From assembly GCA_902583715.1 (NCBI GenBank), contig CACHXC010000001.1:1-64000 (forward strand): DNA of 64,000 nt, written 5' to 3'. The DNA is from an uncultured SAR116 cluster alpha proteobacterium. Its GTDB lineage: Bacteria > Pseudomonadota > Alphaproteobacteria > Puniceispirillales > Puniceispirillaceae. A model generated the notes under the pieces. It made no database searches. It saw only the letters and a program-made list of their open reading frames with translations, and had not been told where the DNA came from. A program made the translations under genes and the position numbers. How positions within the stretch are numbered: position 1 is the stretch's first letter; each line of letters starts with the position of its first letter. Shown here piece by piece: positions 9,944-20,110 of this stretch.

Positions 9944-12562
9944 ATGCTGAAACGCTGTCAGGACTATCAGCCGCCCGCGTTTTTGGTGACTTCGGTTTAT
10001 ATCAGCATCAATATCAAAGATGACGTCACTGATGTGATAACGAAACTAGCCCTGCGTCGTAATCCAGATGCCGACCCAAATGCTGCTTTATGGCTAGATG
10101 GTCAGCATGTGGAACTTACGCGTCTTGTAATTGACTCGGTTAATATGCCAGTGGGTGATGACCTGCCAGACCATTTATCGCTTGGCGATCACGGGCTGTC
10201 AGTAAGCGGTTTAGCTGATACGGCAGAGATTGAGGTGCAGTCACGGTGCTATCCGCAAAATAACACCGCGCTGGAAGGCCTGTATTTATCTGGCGGTATG
10301 TATTGCACGCAATGCGAACCTGAAGGCTTTCGCCGGATTGGATTTTTCCCTGACCGCCCAGATGTGATGAGTGTATTTACGGTGCGGATTGAGGCGTCAC
10401 AAACATTCCCTCAACTCCTGTCAAATGGCAATCTGATTGAAAGCGGCCATGCGGGGCCGGATCGGCATTTTGCCGTCTGGCACGACCCACATCCTAAACC
10501 CAGCTATTTATTTGCGGTGGTTGTCGGAGACCTTGATTGTGTGACATCGCCCTATGTCACCGCATCTGGTCGCAAGGTTGATCTAAAAATCTATGTGGAA
10601 AAGGGAAATGCCGGGCTGACCGCGCACGCCATGGACTCGCTGATCCGGTCGATGCGTTGGGATGAACAGGAATATGGTCTCGAATATGATCTTGATTTGT
10701 TTCAGATCGTTGCGGTTAGCCATTTTAATATGGGGGCAATGGAAAATAAGGGCCTCAATATTTTCAACAGTAAATTTGTCTTGGCTGATATGGCGACCGC
10801 GACAGATGAAGATTTACACCGCGTTGAGTCGATTGTCGCGCACGAATATTTCCATAATTGGACCGGCAACCGTGTGACATGCCGCGACTGGTTTCAACTG
10901 ACTTTGAAAGAGGGGCTAACGGTATTCCGTGACCAATGTTTTTCTGCAGATATGCATGATGCTGGTGTTCAGCGGGCAACTGATGTGGCGCTTCTTCGTG
11001 CTGCACAATTTCCCGAAGATCGTGGGCCGACCGCGCATCCTATCCGCCCTGAAACCTATAAAGAAATCAATAATTTCTATACGGCAACTGTCTATGAAAA
11101 GGGTGCTGAAGTGATCCGTATGCTGGCTGGATTTCTAGGCCGAGACGGGTTCCGCCGTGGAATGGATTTATATTTCGCTCGTCATGATGGTCAGGCGGTG
11201 ACATGCGATGATTTTTTAGCGGCACTGGCGGATGCCAATGACGCTGATCTAGAAGCGTTTGCGCGTTGGTATGAACAGGCCGGCACCCCGCAAATCACTG
11301 TGCGCCGCAATGCTGGTAGCAGCCGGGACCGGATGGTGTTGGCATTGGCCCAACATACCCCACAAACAGCCGCGCAGACGCCGCGTCATGCGCTGCCCAT
11401 TCCGGTACGGCTCGCGTTTTTAGATGCCTCAGGTGCGCTGGTGCCAACACGGCTTACAGAGGATGGCCCGGCTGAGGAGGAGCATGTGATCTTGCTGACT
11501 AAGGACCAGCAAGACCAACCCATTTATGCGGCTGAAGTGTCTGGCTTGACGCCAAGTATTTTACGAAATTTTTCTGCGCCGGTGACCATTGACGATGATT
11601 TGAGCCTTGATGAACGGCGACATATTATGCGCTATGACACCGATCTTTTTAACCGCTGGGATAGCGCGCAATACCTCATTTCTGACGAAATTTTGACCGC
11701 TGCGGCAAACCCGTTGGCGCCAGTTGAAGATTGTGCCATTGCCGCACTGGCTGATGGGTTCGGGCATATTCTGGCAGACCCGTCTTGTCTTGATTATTTC
11801 AAAGCGGCGATTTTGACCCTGCCGGCGGTTTCAGTTTTGGAAAGCCGGATGACACCAGCCGATCCGGTCGCTCTATTTCATGCACGGCTCGCTGTTGAGA
11901 CGGTGCTTGGCCAGCATATGCAAGATCACTATAAGCAAGCGTTGGATCCGCAAACATCGGCAAAATTAGCGACGACAGCTGGCGGCCGGGGATTGCGCAA
12001 CCGGCTGTTAGGACTTGCCGTTGCGGCCGGTGATGGGGCGGCTGATGATGTGGCGACGGCACAGGTTCTTGATAACAACATGACCTTGTCGCAGGGAGCG
12101 CTGGCGGCGGTGAATAATCGGCCAACACCTGTACGCGACTCAGTTCTGGCGGCGTTTCATGACCGGTGGAAGAATAATGCGTTGGTTCTTGAAAAATGGT
12201 TCTCCTTTGAATCAATGTCTTGTATCAGCGGCCAAATTGAACGGCTTGAAGAACTGATGCAGCATCCAGCGTTTGATCCGAAAAACCCAAACAAATTACG
12301 GGTTGTTTTAGGCGCATTCATGACCGGCAATCCGGTCAGATTCTATGCGGCAGATGGAAGTGGATTTGAATTTATCGCGGATTGTCTAATTGATATCGAT
12401 AAACGCAACCCGCAATTAGCAGCCCGCATGGCGTTGCCGTTGACCCGCATGGGTGCCTATAATGACGCACGCCAGCAACAAATGCGCCAGGTGCTAGAAC
12501 GTATGCAAACGGCGGTGCAATCAACCGATCTTGGTGAAGTTATCGAAAAAGCTTTGGCGTAA
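9944..12562 (+). CDS. pepN: Aminopeptidase N (M1 family)
   Basis: GAMENKGLNIFNSKFVLA and HEYFHNWTGNRVTCRDWFQLTLKEGLTVFRDQ; start placed at ATG 9944 rather than the upstream ORF start. Confidence 0.95.
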   Translation: MLKRCQDYQPPAFLVTSVYISINIKDDVTDVITKLALRRNPDADPNAALWLDGQHVELTRLVIDSVNMPVGDDLPDHLSLGDHGLSVSGLADTAEIEVQSRCYPQNNTALEGLYLSGGMYCTQCEPEGFRRIGFFPDRPDVMSVFTVRIEASQTFPQLLSNGNLIESGHAGPDRHFAVWHDPHPKPSYLFAVVVGDLDCVTSPYVTASGRKVDLKIYVEKGNAGLTAHAMDSLIRSMRWDEQEYGLEYDLDLFQIVAVSHFNMGAMENKGLNIFNSKFVLADMATATDEDLHRVESIVAHEYFHNWTGNRVTCRDWFQLTLKEGLTVFRDQCFSADMHDAGVQRATDVALLRAAQFPEDRGPTAHPIRPETYKEINNFYTATVYEKGAEVIRMLAGFLGRDGFRRGMDLYFARHDGQAVTCDDFLAALADANDADLEAFARWYEQAGTPQITVRRNAGSSRDRMVLALAQHTPQTAAQTPRHALPIPVRLAFLDASGALVPTRLTEDGPAEEEHVILLTKDQQDQPIYAAEVSGLTPSILRNFSAPVTIDDDLSLDERRHIMRYDTDLFNRWDSAQYLISDEILTAAANPLAPVEDCAIAALADGFGHILADPSCLDYFKAAILTLPAVSVLESRMTPADPVALFHARLAVETVLGQHMQDHYKQALDPQTSAKLATTAGGRGLRNRLLGLAVAAGDGAADDVATAQVLDNNMTLSQGALAAVNNRPTPVRDSVLAAFHDRWKNNALVLEKWFSFESMSCISGQIERLEELMQHPAFDPKNPNKLRVVLGAFMTGNPVRFYAADGSGFEFIADCLIDIDKRNPQLAARMALPLTRMGAYNDARQQQMRQVLERMQTAVQSTDLGEVIEKALA

Positions 12563-12585
12563 ATTCCACCAATTGCCTGATCTGA

Positions 12586-13926
12586 TCAGCGGGTAAGAAA
12601 CGCTGGGATATGGCCGGTTTCTCTCATTGTGCTGCCCTGGCAATCAGGCGGTGATGGTAATTCATCATCGTGGTTACGGTTTTTGCGGGCGGGTACGGCT
12701 GGCTTTTTTGCGGATTCGGCTGGTTTAGTCTTGCGCTTTTGCTTCTTGTCCGGTTGCGGATCATCTTCTGCCGATGCCGGGGTTGATGTGGCAGTAACAA
12801 CGGATACCTGATCTAATTCAATGGGCGGGATTGGTTTGCCAATAAGTTTTTCAATGGCGTCAATATATTTGATGTCATCTTTGCCCGCGGCGATGGTGAA
12901 GGCACGGCCTGATTTGCCTGCCCGGCCAGTTCGACCGATCCGATGGACATAATCTTCCGCGCTCATTGGCACATCAAAATTAAACACATGGCTAAGGCCG
13001 ACAATATCAAGCCCGCGCGCCGCAACGTCTGATGCAATCAAAAGCGGCACGTCGCCATCTTTGAATTTTTGTAACGCGTCCAGTCTGGCTGACTGGGTCA
13101 TATCACCATGCAAGGCGACGGCCGAAAAACCATGCCGTTTCAGCGATGTGACTAATGTCGAAATATCGCGTTTGCGATTGCAAAAAATCACCGCATTTTT
13201 GACTTGTTCAACGGCCAGCAAATCACGCAACACTTGACGCTTTGACTTCGTCTCTGTCCAGATTAGATGTTGGGCCACCGTTTCAGCTGTTGAGGCTGGC
13301 GGGGCCACTTCGATGATTTTTGGATTCATCACAAATTTGCTGCCGATTTTATGGATATCATCTGATAATGTGGCCGAAAAAAACAGGGTCTGCCGCATTC
13401 GTGGCAACAGACTCACAATTCTCTCAACATCGGGAATGAATCCCATATCCAGCATCCGGTCGGCTTCGTCAATTACCAGAATTTTAACATCATTCAGTAG
13501 CACTTTGCCGCGCTCAAAATGATCGAGCAACCGGCCGGGCGTGGCGATTAACACGTCAACGCCTTTGCTTAATGCGGCATTTTGATCAGCAAAACTGACA
13601 CCGCCGATCAATAACGCCATCGATAATTTATTATTAACCGAAAATTTTTCAAAAGAGTCGGCCACCTGTGCTGCAAGTTCGCGGGTTGGCGCCAAAATAA
13701 GCGTGCGCGGCAAGCGTGCCTTGGCCCGGCCTGAAGCCAGAATATCAATCATTGGCAGGGTAAAGGACGCGGTTTTACCGGTGCCAGTTTGCGCTGACCC
13801 CAATATATCGCGCCCCATCAATACCACGGGGATAGATTTTTCTTGGATTGGTGTTGGGGACTCATACCCAAGGTCGGCAACTGCGCGACTAAGTTCGCTG
13901 CTCAGGCCGAGATCAGAAAATTTCAA
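12586..13926 (-). CDS. DEAD-box ATP-dependent RNA helicase (RhlE-like)
   Basis: Q-motif, AQTGTGKT, PTRELA, DEAD, SAT, HRIGRTGRAG motifs; basic C-terminal tail. Confidence 0.95.
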   Translation of the reverse strand: MKFSDLGLSSELSRAVADLGYESPTPIQEKSIPVVLMGRDILGSAQTGTGKTASFTLPMIDILASGRAKARLPRTLILAPTRELAAQVADSFEKFSVNNKLSMALLIGGVSFADQNAALSKGVDVLIATPGRLLDHFERGKVLLNDVKILVIDEADRMLDMGFIPDVERIVSLLPRMRQTLFFSATLSDDIHKIGSKFVMNPKIIEVAPPASTAETVAQHLIWTETKSKRQVLRDLLAVEQVKNAVIFCNRKRDISTLVTSLKRHGFSAVALHGDMTQSARLDALQKFKDGDVPLLIASDVAARGLDIVGLSHVFNFDVPMSAEDYVHRIGRTGRAGKSGRAFTIAAGKDDIKYIDAIEKLIGKPIPPIELDQVSVVTATSTPASAEDDPQPDKKQKRKTKPAESAKKPAVPARKNRNHDDELPSPPDCQGSTMRETGHIPAFLTR

Positions 13927-14061
13927 GGATAGCGTCCTTTGTGATTTCTCGAAACATCAGTATAACCACAATTGCAAAAGCGGGCGGGCAACTGTGTGAC
14001 ACGGTGATACATAGGAACGTGCGCAAGGTCAATATGTCATTCATGCAAGGGTAAATTGTTC

Positions 14062-14757
14062 ATGGCCAATGTAACGCCTGTTTTTATTCCCGGTTTATTA
14101 TGCACGGAATGGTTGTTTCACGGCCAAGCTGACATCTTTTCTGCTACGGCTGTGCTCGCTGATACGCGCCAGCATGACAGTATCACCGCGATGGCCGCGG
14201 CGGCGTTGGCACAAACCAGTGGACAGCTGGTGCCAATTGGGCTTTCGATGGGCGGTTATGTGGCACTCGAGATGGCGCGGCTGGCGCCGGTGCGTATCAG
14301 TGCAATGGCGTTGTTCAGCACAAATTGTCGTCAGGATACTAACGCACAACGCGCGTACCGAGAACAAGCGATTCATCTGGCCCAGCAAGACGGGTTTCGG
14401 GGGGTCACCCGCCAATTTTTAGGCAAATTTCTGTCGTCGCAGGCGTTGGCTGACGCCACCCTTGTTGATGGTGTGCTGGCGATGGCGGCTGATATTGGTC
14501 GCCTCACATTTGCCAAGCAACAACATGCCATTTTGGGGCGCCGCGCCCAACATGATACATTGGCGGCATTACAAGTGCCGCTGTCGATTGTGTGCGGCGT
14601 TGATGATACGCTGACGCCGCCGCATTTATCACAAGAAATGGCGGATTTAGTGCCACATGCTGATTTGCGTCTATTGCCAGATGTGGGGCATTTATCAACT
14701 TTGGAAGCCCCAGATGCCTGCCGTGATGCCCTTATTGATTTAATGGCCGGGCTGTAG
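14062..14757 (+). CDS. Alpha/beta hydrolase
   Basis: GLSMGGYVALEMARL nucleophile elbow; C-terminal DVGHLSTLEAP. Confidence 0.85.
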   Translation: MANVTPVFIPGLLCTEWLFHGQADIFSATAVLADTRQHDSITAMAAAALAQTSGQLVPIGLSMGGYVALEMARLAPVRISAMALFSTNCRQDTNAQRAYREQAIHLAQQDGFRGVTRQFLGKFLSSQALADATLVDGVLAMAADIGRLTFAKQQHAILGRRAQHDTLAALQVPLSIVCGVDDTLTPPHLSQEMADLVPHADLRLLPDVGHLSTLEAPDACRDALIDLMAGL

Positions 14758-14819
14758 TCTTTCTGCATGCCTGTGCGATCTGTTTGATGGGGCTTAGCAC
14801 CGGGCCAGTCGCTTAAATA

Positions 14820-16802
14820 TTAGACGTCAAGGCTGGCCAATACCTCATCAGCATGATCACGGATATAGCCAAACCGCAATTCTGCTTTTTTGCCCATCAA
14901 TGTATTGACCAATTGATCGGTGTGACGACGTAAATCAGCGCCAACGGAGTCGCGCATTGGCAAATCAACGCGCAACAGGCGGCGGCTTGCCGGGTTCATT
15001 GTGGTTTCTTTCAACTGCGCCGGTGGCATTTCACCAAGCCCTTTAAACCGGCTGATTTCAACCTTGCCGCGTTTGTCAAAATTGTCTGCCAAAAGGGTGT
15101 CACGCTGTCCATCATCCAGCGCATATTCGGTTTTGCCGCCTTGCGTCAAGCGATAGAGTGGCGGTTGTGCCAGAAATAGCCGGCCAGCCTCAACAAGATT
15201 TGGCATCTCACGGTAAAAATAGGTCATTAGCAATGCCGCAATATGCGCACCGTCAACATCGGCATCCGTCATAATGATGATGCGTCCATAGCGCAGGTCA
15301 TCCGGCTTAAAATCTTTGCCCGGCCTCACCCCAAGCGCGAGCGCTAAATCCGACAATTCCTGATTGGCCGTCAGTTTTTCAGATGAAGCGCTGGCCACAT
15401 TCAGGATTTTACCCCGCAACGGCAGAACCGCTTGGGTTTTGCGGTCACGTGCCTGTTTTGCCGAACCCCCAGCTGAATCACCCTCTACCAAAAACAGTTC
15501 AGTTGACTCACTGTCATTTGATGTGCAGTCGGCTAATTTACCCGGCAGACGCAACCGGCGGGTTGCCGATTTACGCGCTACTTCTTTTTCCTTTTTGCGG
15601 CGCTTGCGTTCTTCAGCACGGTCGATGGCGGTTTCCAAAAGATAGGTGGCGCGCGCCGTATCGGATGACAGCCAGTGGTCAAACCGGTCACGTACAGCTT
15701 GTTCTGTCAGCCGTGTGGCATCAGCTGACACCAAACGGTCTTTGGTCTGGCCCTGAAATTGCGGCTCACGCAAAAACACTGATAGCATCACGGCACTATT
15801 GGCAAGGGCGTCATCTGCACTGATATCGGCAGCTTTTTTATTGCCCACCAATTCTCCAAAGGCGCGCATTGCCCGCACAATCGCCTGTCTAAAGCCAGTT
15901 TCATGCGTGCCACCTGATGGGGTGGGCACAGTGTTACAATAACTGCTAAAAAACCCATCTTCACTAGCATCCAGCCAGGTGATGGCCCACTCAAATTTTT
16001 GCCCATCATGTTCAGCCATCTCAGCAAAGGGACTGGAAATCATCAGTCCTTTGTCATGGGTGGCATCATTAAGCGCGTCAGCAAGGCCGCCTGGAAAATG
16101 CAGGCTGGCTTCGGCAGGAATACTGTCATTGCTGGCAAGCAATGCCGGATCACATCGCCAACGAATTTCTACCCCGGCAAATAGATAGGCCTTTGATCGT
16201 GCCATCCGATAGAGCGTGGCGGCTCTGAATTTGGCAGTCTCACCAAAAATTTCAGTGTCCGGGGTAAAGGTCACAGCGGTACCGCGGCGATTCGGGGCGG
16301 TGCCAATTTGTTTCAGCGCCGTTGCTGGCATGCCTCTTGAAAACTCCTGCCTATACAGCAGTTTTTCGCGCGCAATTTCAACCGTCAACACGCTTGATAA
16401 TGCATTGACAACAGAAGCCCCAACGCCATGTAACCCGCCTGATGTCGCATATGATTTATCGGAAAATTTTCCACCAGCGTGCAAAGTTGTCATGATCACT
16501 TCAACAGCTGATTTTTCAGGAAATTTTGGATGTTTGCCGGTTGGCATACCGCGGCCATTATCACGAATGGTCAATGTGGTGGCTGACTCCAAAATAAAAT
16601 CGATACGATCGGCATGTCCGGCAACGGCTTCATCCATCGCATTGTCCAAAATTTCTGCGGCCAGATGATGCAGTGCACGCTCATCGGTGCCACCAATATA
16701 CATGCCCGGGCGGTGCCGCACCGGTTCTAGGCCTTCCAATACCTCAATATTGCTGGCGTCATAATTGTCACTGGATGCGGTGTTGCCAAATAAATCAGAC
16801 AT
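14820..16802 (-). CDS. parE: DNA topoisomerase IV subunit B
   Basis: GHKL ATPase motifs (EILDNAMDEA, DNGRGMP, GGLHGVGASVVNALS), TOPRIM EGDSAGGSAKQARDRKTQAVLPLRGKILNV, 660 aa. Confidence 0.95.
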   Translation of the reverse strand: MSDLFGNTASSDNYDASNIEVLEGLEPVRHRPGMYIGGTDERALHHLAAEILDNAMDEAVAGHADRIDFILESATTLTIRDNGRGMPTGKHPKFPEKSAVEVIMTTLHAGGKFSDKSYATSGGLHGVGASVVNALSSVLTVEIAREKLLYRQEFSRGMPATALKQIGTAPNRRGTAVTFTPDTEIFGETAKFRAATLYRMARSKAYLFAGVEIRWRCDPALLASNDSIPAEASLHFPGGLADALNDATHDKGLMISSPFAEMAEHDGQKFEWAITWLDASEDGFFSSYCNTVPTPSGGTHETGFRQAIVRAMRAFGELVGNKKAADISADDALANSAVMLSVFLREPQFQGQTKDRLVSADATRLTEQAVRDRFDHWLSSDTARATYLLETAIDRAEERKRRKKEKEVARKSATRRLRLPGKLADCTSNDSESTELFLVEGDSAGGSAKQARDRKTQAVLPLRGKILNVASASSEKLTANQELSDLALALGVRPGKDFKPDDLRYGRIIIMTDADVDGAHIAALLMTYFYREMPNLVEAGRLFLAQPPLYRLTQGGKTEYALDDGQRDTLLADNFDKRGKVEISRFKGLGEMPPAQLKETTMNPASRRLLRVDLPMRDSVGADLRRHTDQLVNTLMGKKAELRFGYIRDHADEVLASLDV

Positions 16803-16950
16803 GTATTACTCACTTATCCTGTGTTAGGCGGGTGAAGTGATGAACAGAGGCCAATGGGGCGGTATCAGTCCACTTGCCGAATAGTTTATGTCCTACCGTA
16901 TCTGGACTATATCGCCAAGAGGTATAACAATATATTGCGGATTTTACATA

Positions 16951-16990
16951 CAAAAACCGGCCCTGACATGGATCAGAGCCGGCGCTTTTA
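16951..16990 (-). terminator. Rho-independent terminator downstream of glnA
   Basis: On the minus strand CCGGCTCTGA-TCCATG-TCAGGGCCGG followed by TTTTTG. Confidence 0.75.
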
Positions 16991-17006
16991 GACTTTATCG
17001 TTCAGT

Positions 17007-18416
17007 TTAGTATGAATAATAAATATCAAACTCAACTGGATGTGGTGTGTGGTCGAGACGGATCACATCTTCCATTTTTAGATCAATGTAGGCGTCAATC
17101 TGTTCATCAGTGAACACATTCCCCTGGGTAAGGTAGCTACGGTCTTCTCTCAACGACTCGAGGGCCTCACGCAGTGATCCACAAACAGTCGGGATCTGGC
17201 TGAGTTCCTCTGGTGGCAGATCATACAAATCCTTGTCCATGGCATCGCCCGGGTGGATTTTATTCTGGATGCCATCAAGGCCTGCCATCAACATAGCGGA
17301 AAATGCCAGATAAGGGTTTGCAGTCGCATCGGGGAAGCGCACTTCAACACGCTTGCCGTTTGGCGAGTTTACATGTGGAATGCGACATGATGCTGACCGG
17401 TTGCGTGATGAATAAGCCAGCAACACAGGTGCCTCATACCCTGGAATCAAACGCTTGTAGCTGTTTGTCGATGGGTTAGTGAAGGCGTTGAGTGATTTAG
17501 CATGTTTGATGATGCCGCCGATGTAGAAAAGGGCATTTTCTGACAAGTCAGCATATTGGTTGCCAGCAAACAACGGTTTTCCATTTGACCAGATTGACTG
17601 GTGAACATGCATGCCAGATCCGTTATCTCCTGCGATCGGCTTTGGCATAAAAGTGGCTGACACACCATATGCGTTTGCAACCTGATGCACTGCGTACTTG
17701 TAAAGCTGTAGGTTATCAGCTGTTTCGATTAATGTGCCGAATTTCATACCCAATTCATGCTGCGAAGGAGCCACTTCGTGGTGATGCTTTTCAACAGGCA
17801 CACCCATGCCAGCCATCACTGACAACATTTCAGAACGGATATCTTGTCCAGAGTCGACGGGTGGAACTGGAAAATAACCCCCTTTAACGCCAGGGCGGTG
17901 GCCAAGGTTGCCCTCTTCATATTTTTTAGCGCTATTGTAAGGGCCTTCGACACTATCGACGGCATACATCGCTCTGTTCATTGACACGTCAATTTTGACG
18001 TCCTCAAAGATGAAGAATTCAGCCTCAGGCCCAAAATAGGCAGTGTCGCCGACACCTAATGATTGCATGTGCGCCAATGCCGCTTTGGCAGTGCCGCGTG
18101 GGTCGCGTGAATAGGCTTCACCAGTTGATGGTTCCAGCACATCACAGAATAGGGCCAAGGTGGGCTGTGCAAAGAACGGATCGATATAAGCCCGGTACAG
18201 ATCGGGCATTAAAGTCATATCGGATTCGTTGATCGCCTTCCAGCCGGCAATTGACGAACCGTCAAACATGAAGCCTTCGGCCAACGCCTCTTCGTTAATG
18301 GTGTCGATGTGCTGGGTAACATGCTGCATCTTACCGCGCGGGTCGGTGAACCGAAGATCGACAAAGCTGATGTCATGTTCTTTGATCATTTCCATAATAT
18401 TTTTTGCGTCAGACAT
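17007..18416 (-). CDS. glnA: Glutamine synthetase type I
   Basis: 469 aa; [48 protein letters not shown]. Confidence 0.97.
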   Translation of the reverse strand: MSDAKNIMEMIKEHDISFVDLRFTDPRGKMQHVTQHIDTINEEALAEGFMFDGSSIAGWKAINESDMTLMPDLYRAYIDPFFAQPTLALFCDVLEPSTGEAYSRDPRGTAKAALAHMQSLGVGDTAYFGPEAEFFIFEDVKIDVSMNRAMYAVDSVEGPYNSAKKYEEGNLGHRPGVKGGYFPVPPVDSGQDIRSEMLSVMAGMGVPVEKHHHEVAPSQHELGMKFGTLIETADNLQLYKYAVHQVANAYGVSATFMPKPIAGDNGSGMHVHQSIWSNGKPLFAGNQYADLSENALFYIGGIIKHAKSLNAFTNPSTNSYKRLIPGYEAPVLLAYSSRNRSASCRIPHVNSPNGKRVEVRFPDATANPYLAFSAMLMAGLDGIQNKIHPGDAMDKDLYDLPPEELSQIPTVCGSLREALESLREDRSYLTQGNVFTDEQIDAYIDLKMEDVIRLDHTPHPVEFDIYYSY

Positions 18417-18479
18417 GTGGGTATCCTTCCATAAATTACTGTTGCAAAGCGTTAAAATGAGTGTTCGTTCTGTATCAGG

Positions 18480-18821
<342 letters not shown>

Positions 18822-19107
18822 TTATCACTTCGTTGTTTTTTTGGGAGCGACTATTGTCACTTATTGCGCAGAAATGTTGCTCCGCCCATAATGTGGTTAT
18901 GCGTTGGCGGCTTGCCGGTTTCAAGCCGGGACAATGCCAAGGACATTGAAAATAAAAAAAAGACCTATGTCTGCACGCATTTTATGCAAATTGCACAAAA
19001 ATTAGGCATATTTACTTTCGGTACTTTTTGAAACTCTGCCCTGTTTGCTAATTGAAATTTGCTTGTGCTGGGATATGGTCATAAATGAACACGGGGGCAG
19101 GGGATAG

Positions 19108-19545
19108 ATGGTGACACCGACAATGACAGATGATCATCGTTTGAAAATTTTGAATGATGCCGGTGGGTTTAACGCGCAAAGCGGCATCATTCTAACTGCG
19201 TGGAATGATGGGTTTGGCGCCGTGCGGGTTGATCTGACAGCGCATCACGTCAATCCCATGCAGCTTGTCCATGGTGGCTTATACACCGTAATGCTGGATG
19301 TGGCGTTGGCTATGACGGGTAGTTTCAGGCCAGTACCCGACCCGTTAATCCCGGGGCTGACATTGACGCTGACAACAGAATTTCTTGCCGCGGCCACTCT
19401 TGATGACCGGTATTTGGTTGCCGAGGCTCGGCGCACCGGTGGTGGTAAGTCGGTGTTTTTTGCAGATGGCGCGGTGCGGGCCTCGTGTGGGCGGTTAGTC
19501 GCCAAAGCGAGCGGTGTCTTTAAACCCGGGCGGCCGCCGAAATAG
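19108..19545 (+). CDS. PaaI family thioesterase (hotdog fold)
   Basis: HVNPMQLVHGGLYTVMLDVALAMTG hotdog signature. Confidence 0.8.
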   Translation: MVTPTMTDDHRLKILNDAGGFNAQSGIILTAWNDGFGAVRVDLTAHHVNPMQLVHGGLYTVMLDVALAMTGSFRPVPDPLIPGLTLTLTTEFLAAATLDDRYLVAEARRTGGGKSVFFADGAVRASCGRLVAKASGVFKPGRPPK

Positions 19546-19662
19546 ACAGCTTAAAAACCGTTTCAAAAATTACGGCACAATCGCTGTTGTGCGATGCTTG
19601 GATGAAAATTTGCCGCCTGATGTCCACTGCTGTTTTGCTCTGTGATTTTTGTTGAAAAATCA

Positions 19663-19724
19663 CCGATAAAACGGGCTTGCCAGCGCGTAGCGCTTCGACT
19701 AAGGTGCCGCCTTGCTTTTATCGG
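19663..19724. repeat. 9-bp perfect inverted repeat (CCGATAAAA ... TTTTATCGG) upstream of tRNA-His
   Basis: CCGATAAAA at 19663-19671 and TTTTATCGG at 19716-19724. Confidence 0.7.
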
Positions 19725-19729
19725 CAGAT

Positions 19730-19807
19730 GGCGGGTGTAGCTCAGTTGGTTAGAGCGCCAGTTTGTGGCACTGGAGGTCGCCGGTTCGAAACCGGTCACT
19801 CGCCCCA
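19730..19807 (+). tRNA. tRNA-His (GTG), with encoded G-1 and CCA
   Basis: Acceptor GCGGGTG/CACTCGC with G-1:C73, anticodon arm CCAGT-TTGTGGC-ACTGG, TΨC GGTTCGAAACC. Confidence 0.95.
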
Positions 19808-19901
19808 TCATTCGTTTTTTTCGAAACGGAATTGAGACGGGGATAATGCGTGGCATCTGTCCGCAAGCCGGTATAACAGCGCAGGTCGCAATGGGTAATT
19901 T

Positions 19902-19986
19902 GCGGGCGTGGCGGAATTGGTAGACGCGCTGGTTTTAGGTACCAGTGACGAAAGTCGTGGGGGTTCAAGTCCCTCCGCCCGCACCA
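19902..19986 (+). tRNA. tRNA-Leu (TAG)
   Basis: GCGGGCG/CGCCCGC acceptor, anticodon arm CTGGT-TTTAGGT-ACCAG, long variable arm, CCA encoded. Confidence 0.95.
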
Positions 19987-20110
19987 TTGGTGCTTGCAGT
20001 AAATTTGACGGTGTAATGGCTTGGCGCGAAATGCGTCGCCGGAACGCGTGCGCCTGCCGAGACTGCTCTGCTTTCGTTACGCGTGTAACAATAAAGGGAT
20101 AGATGGTTCG

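Noticed and set aside
18822-19040. Sigma-54 / NtrC-type promoter upstream of glnB (TTGGCAT...GGCTTG, TGCACGCATTTTATGCA)
   Set aside because: GG-GC spacing is off by one and the palindrome is imperfect; too weak without a PWM scan and relatives.
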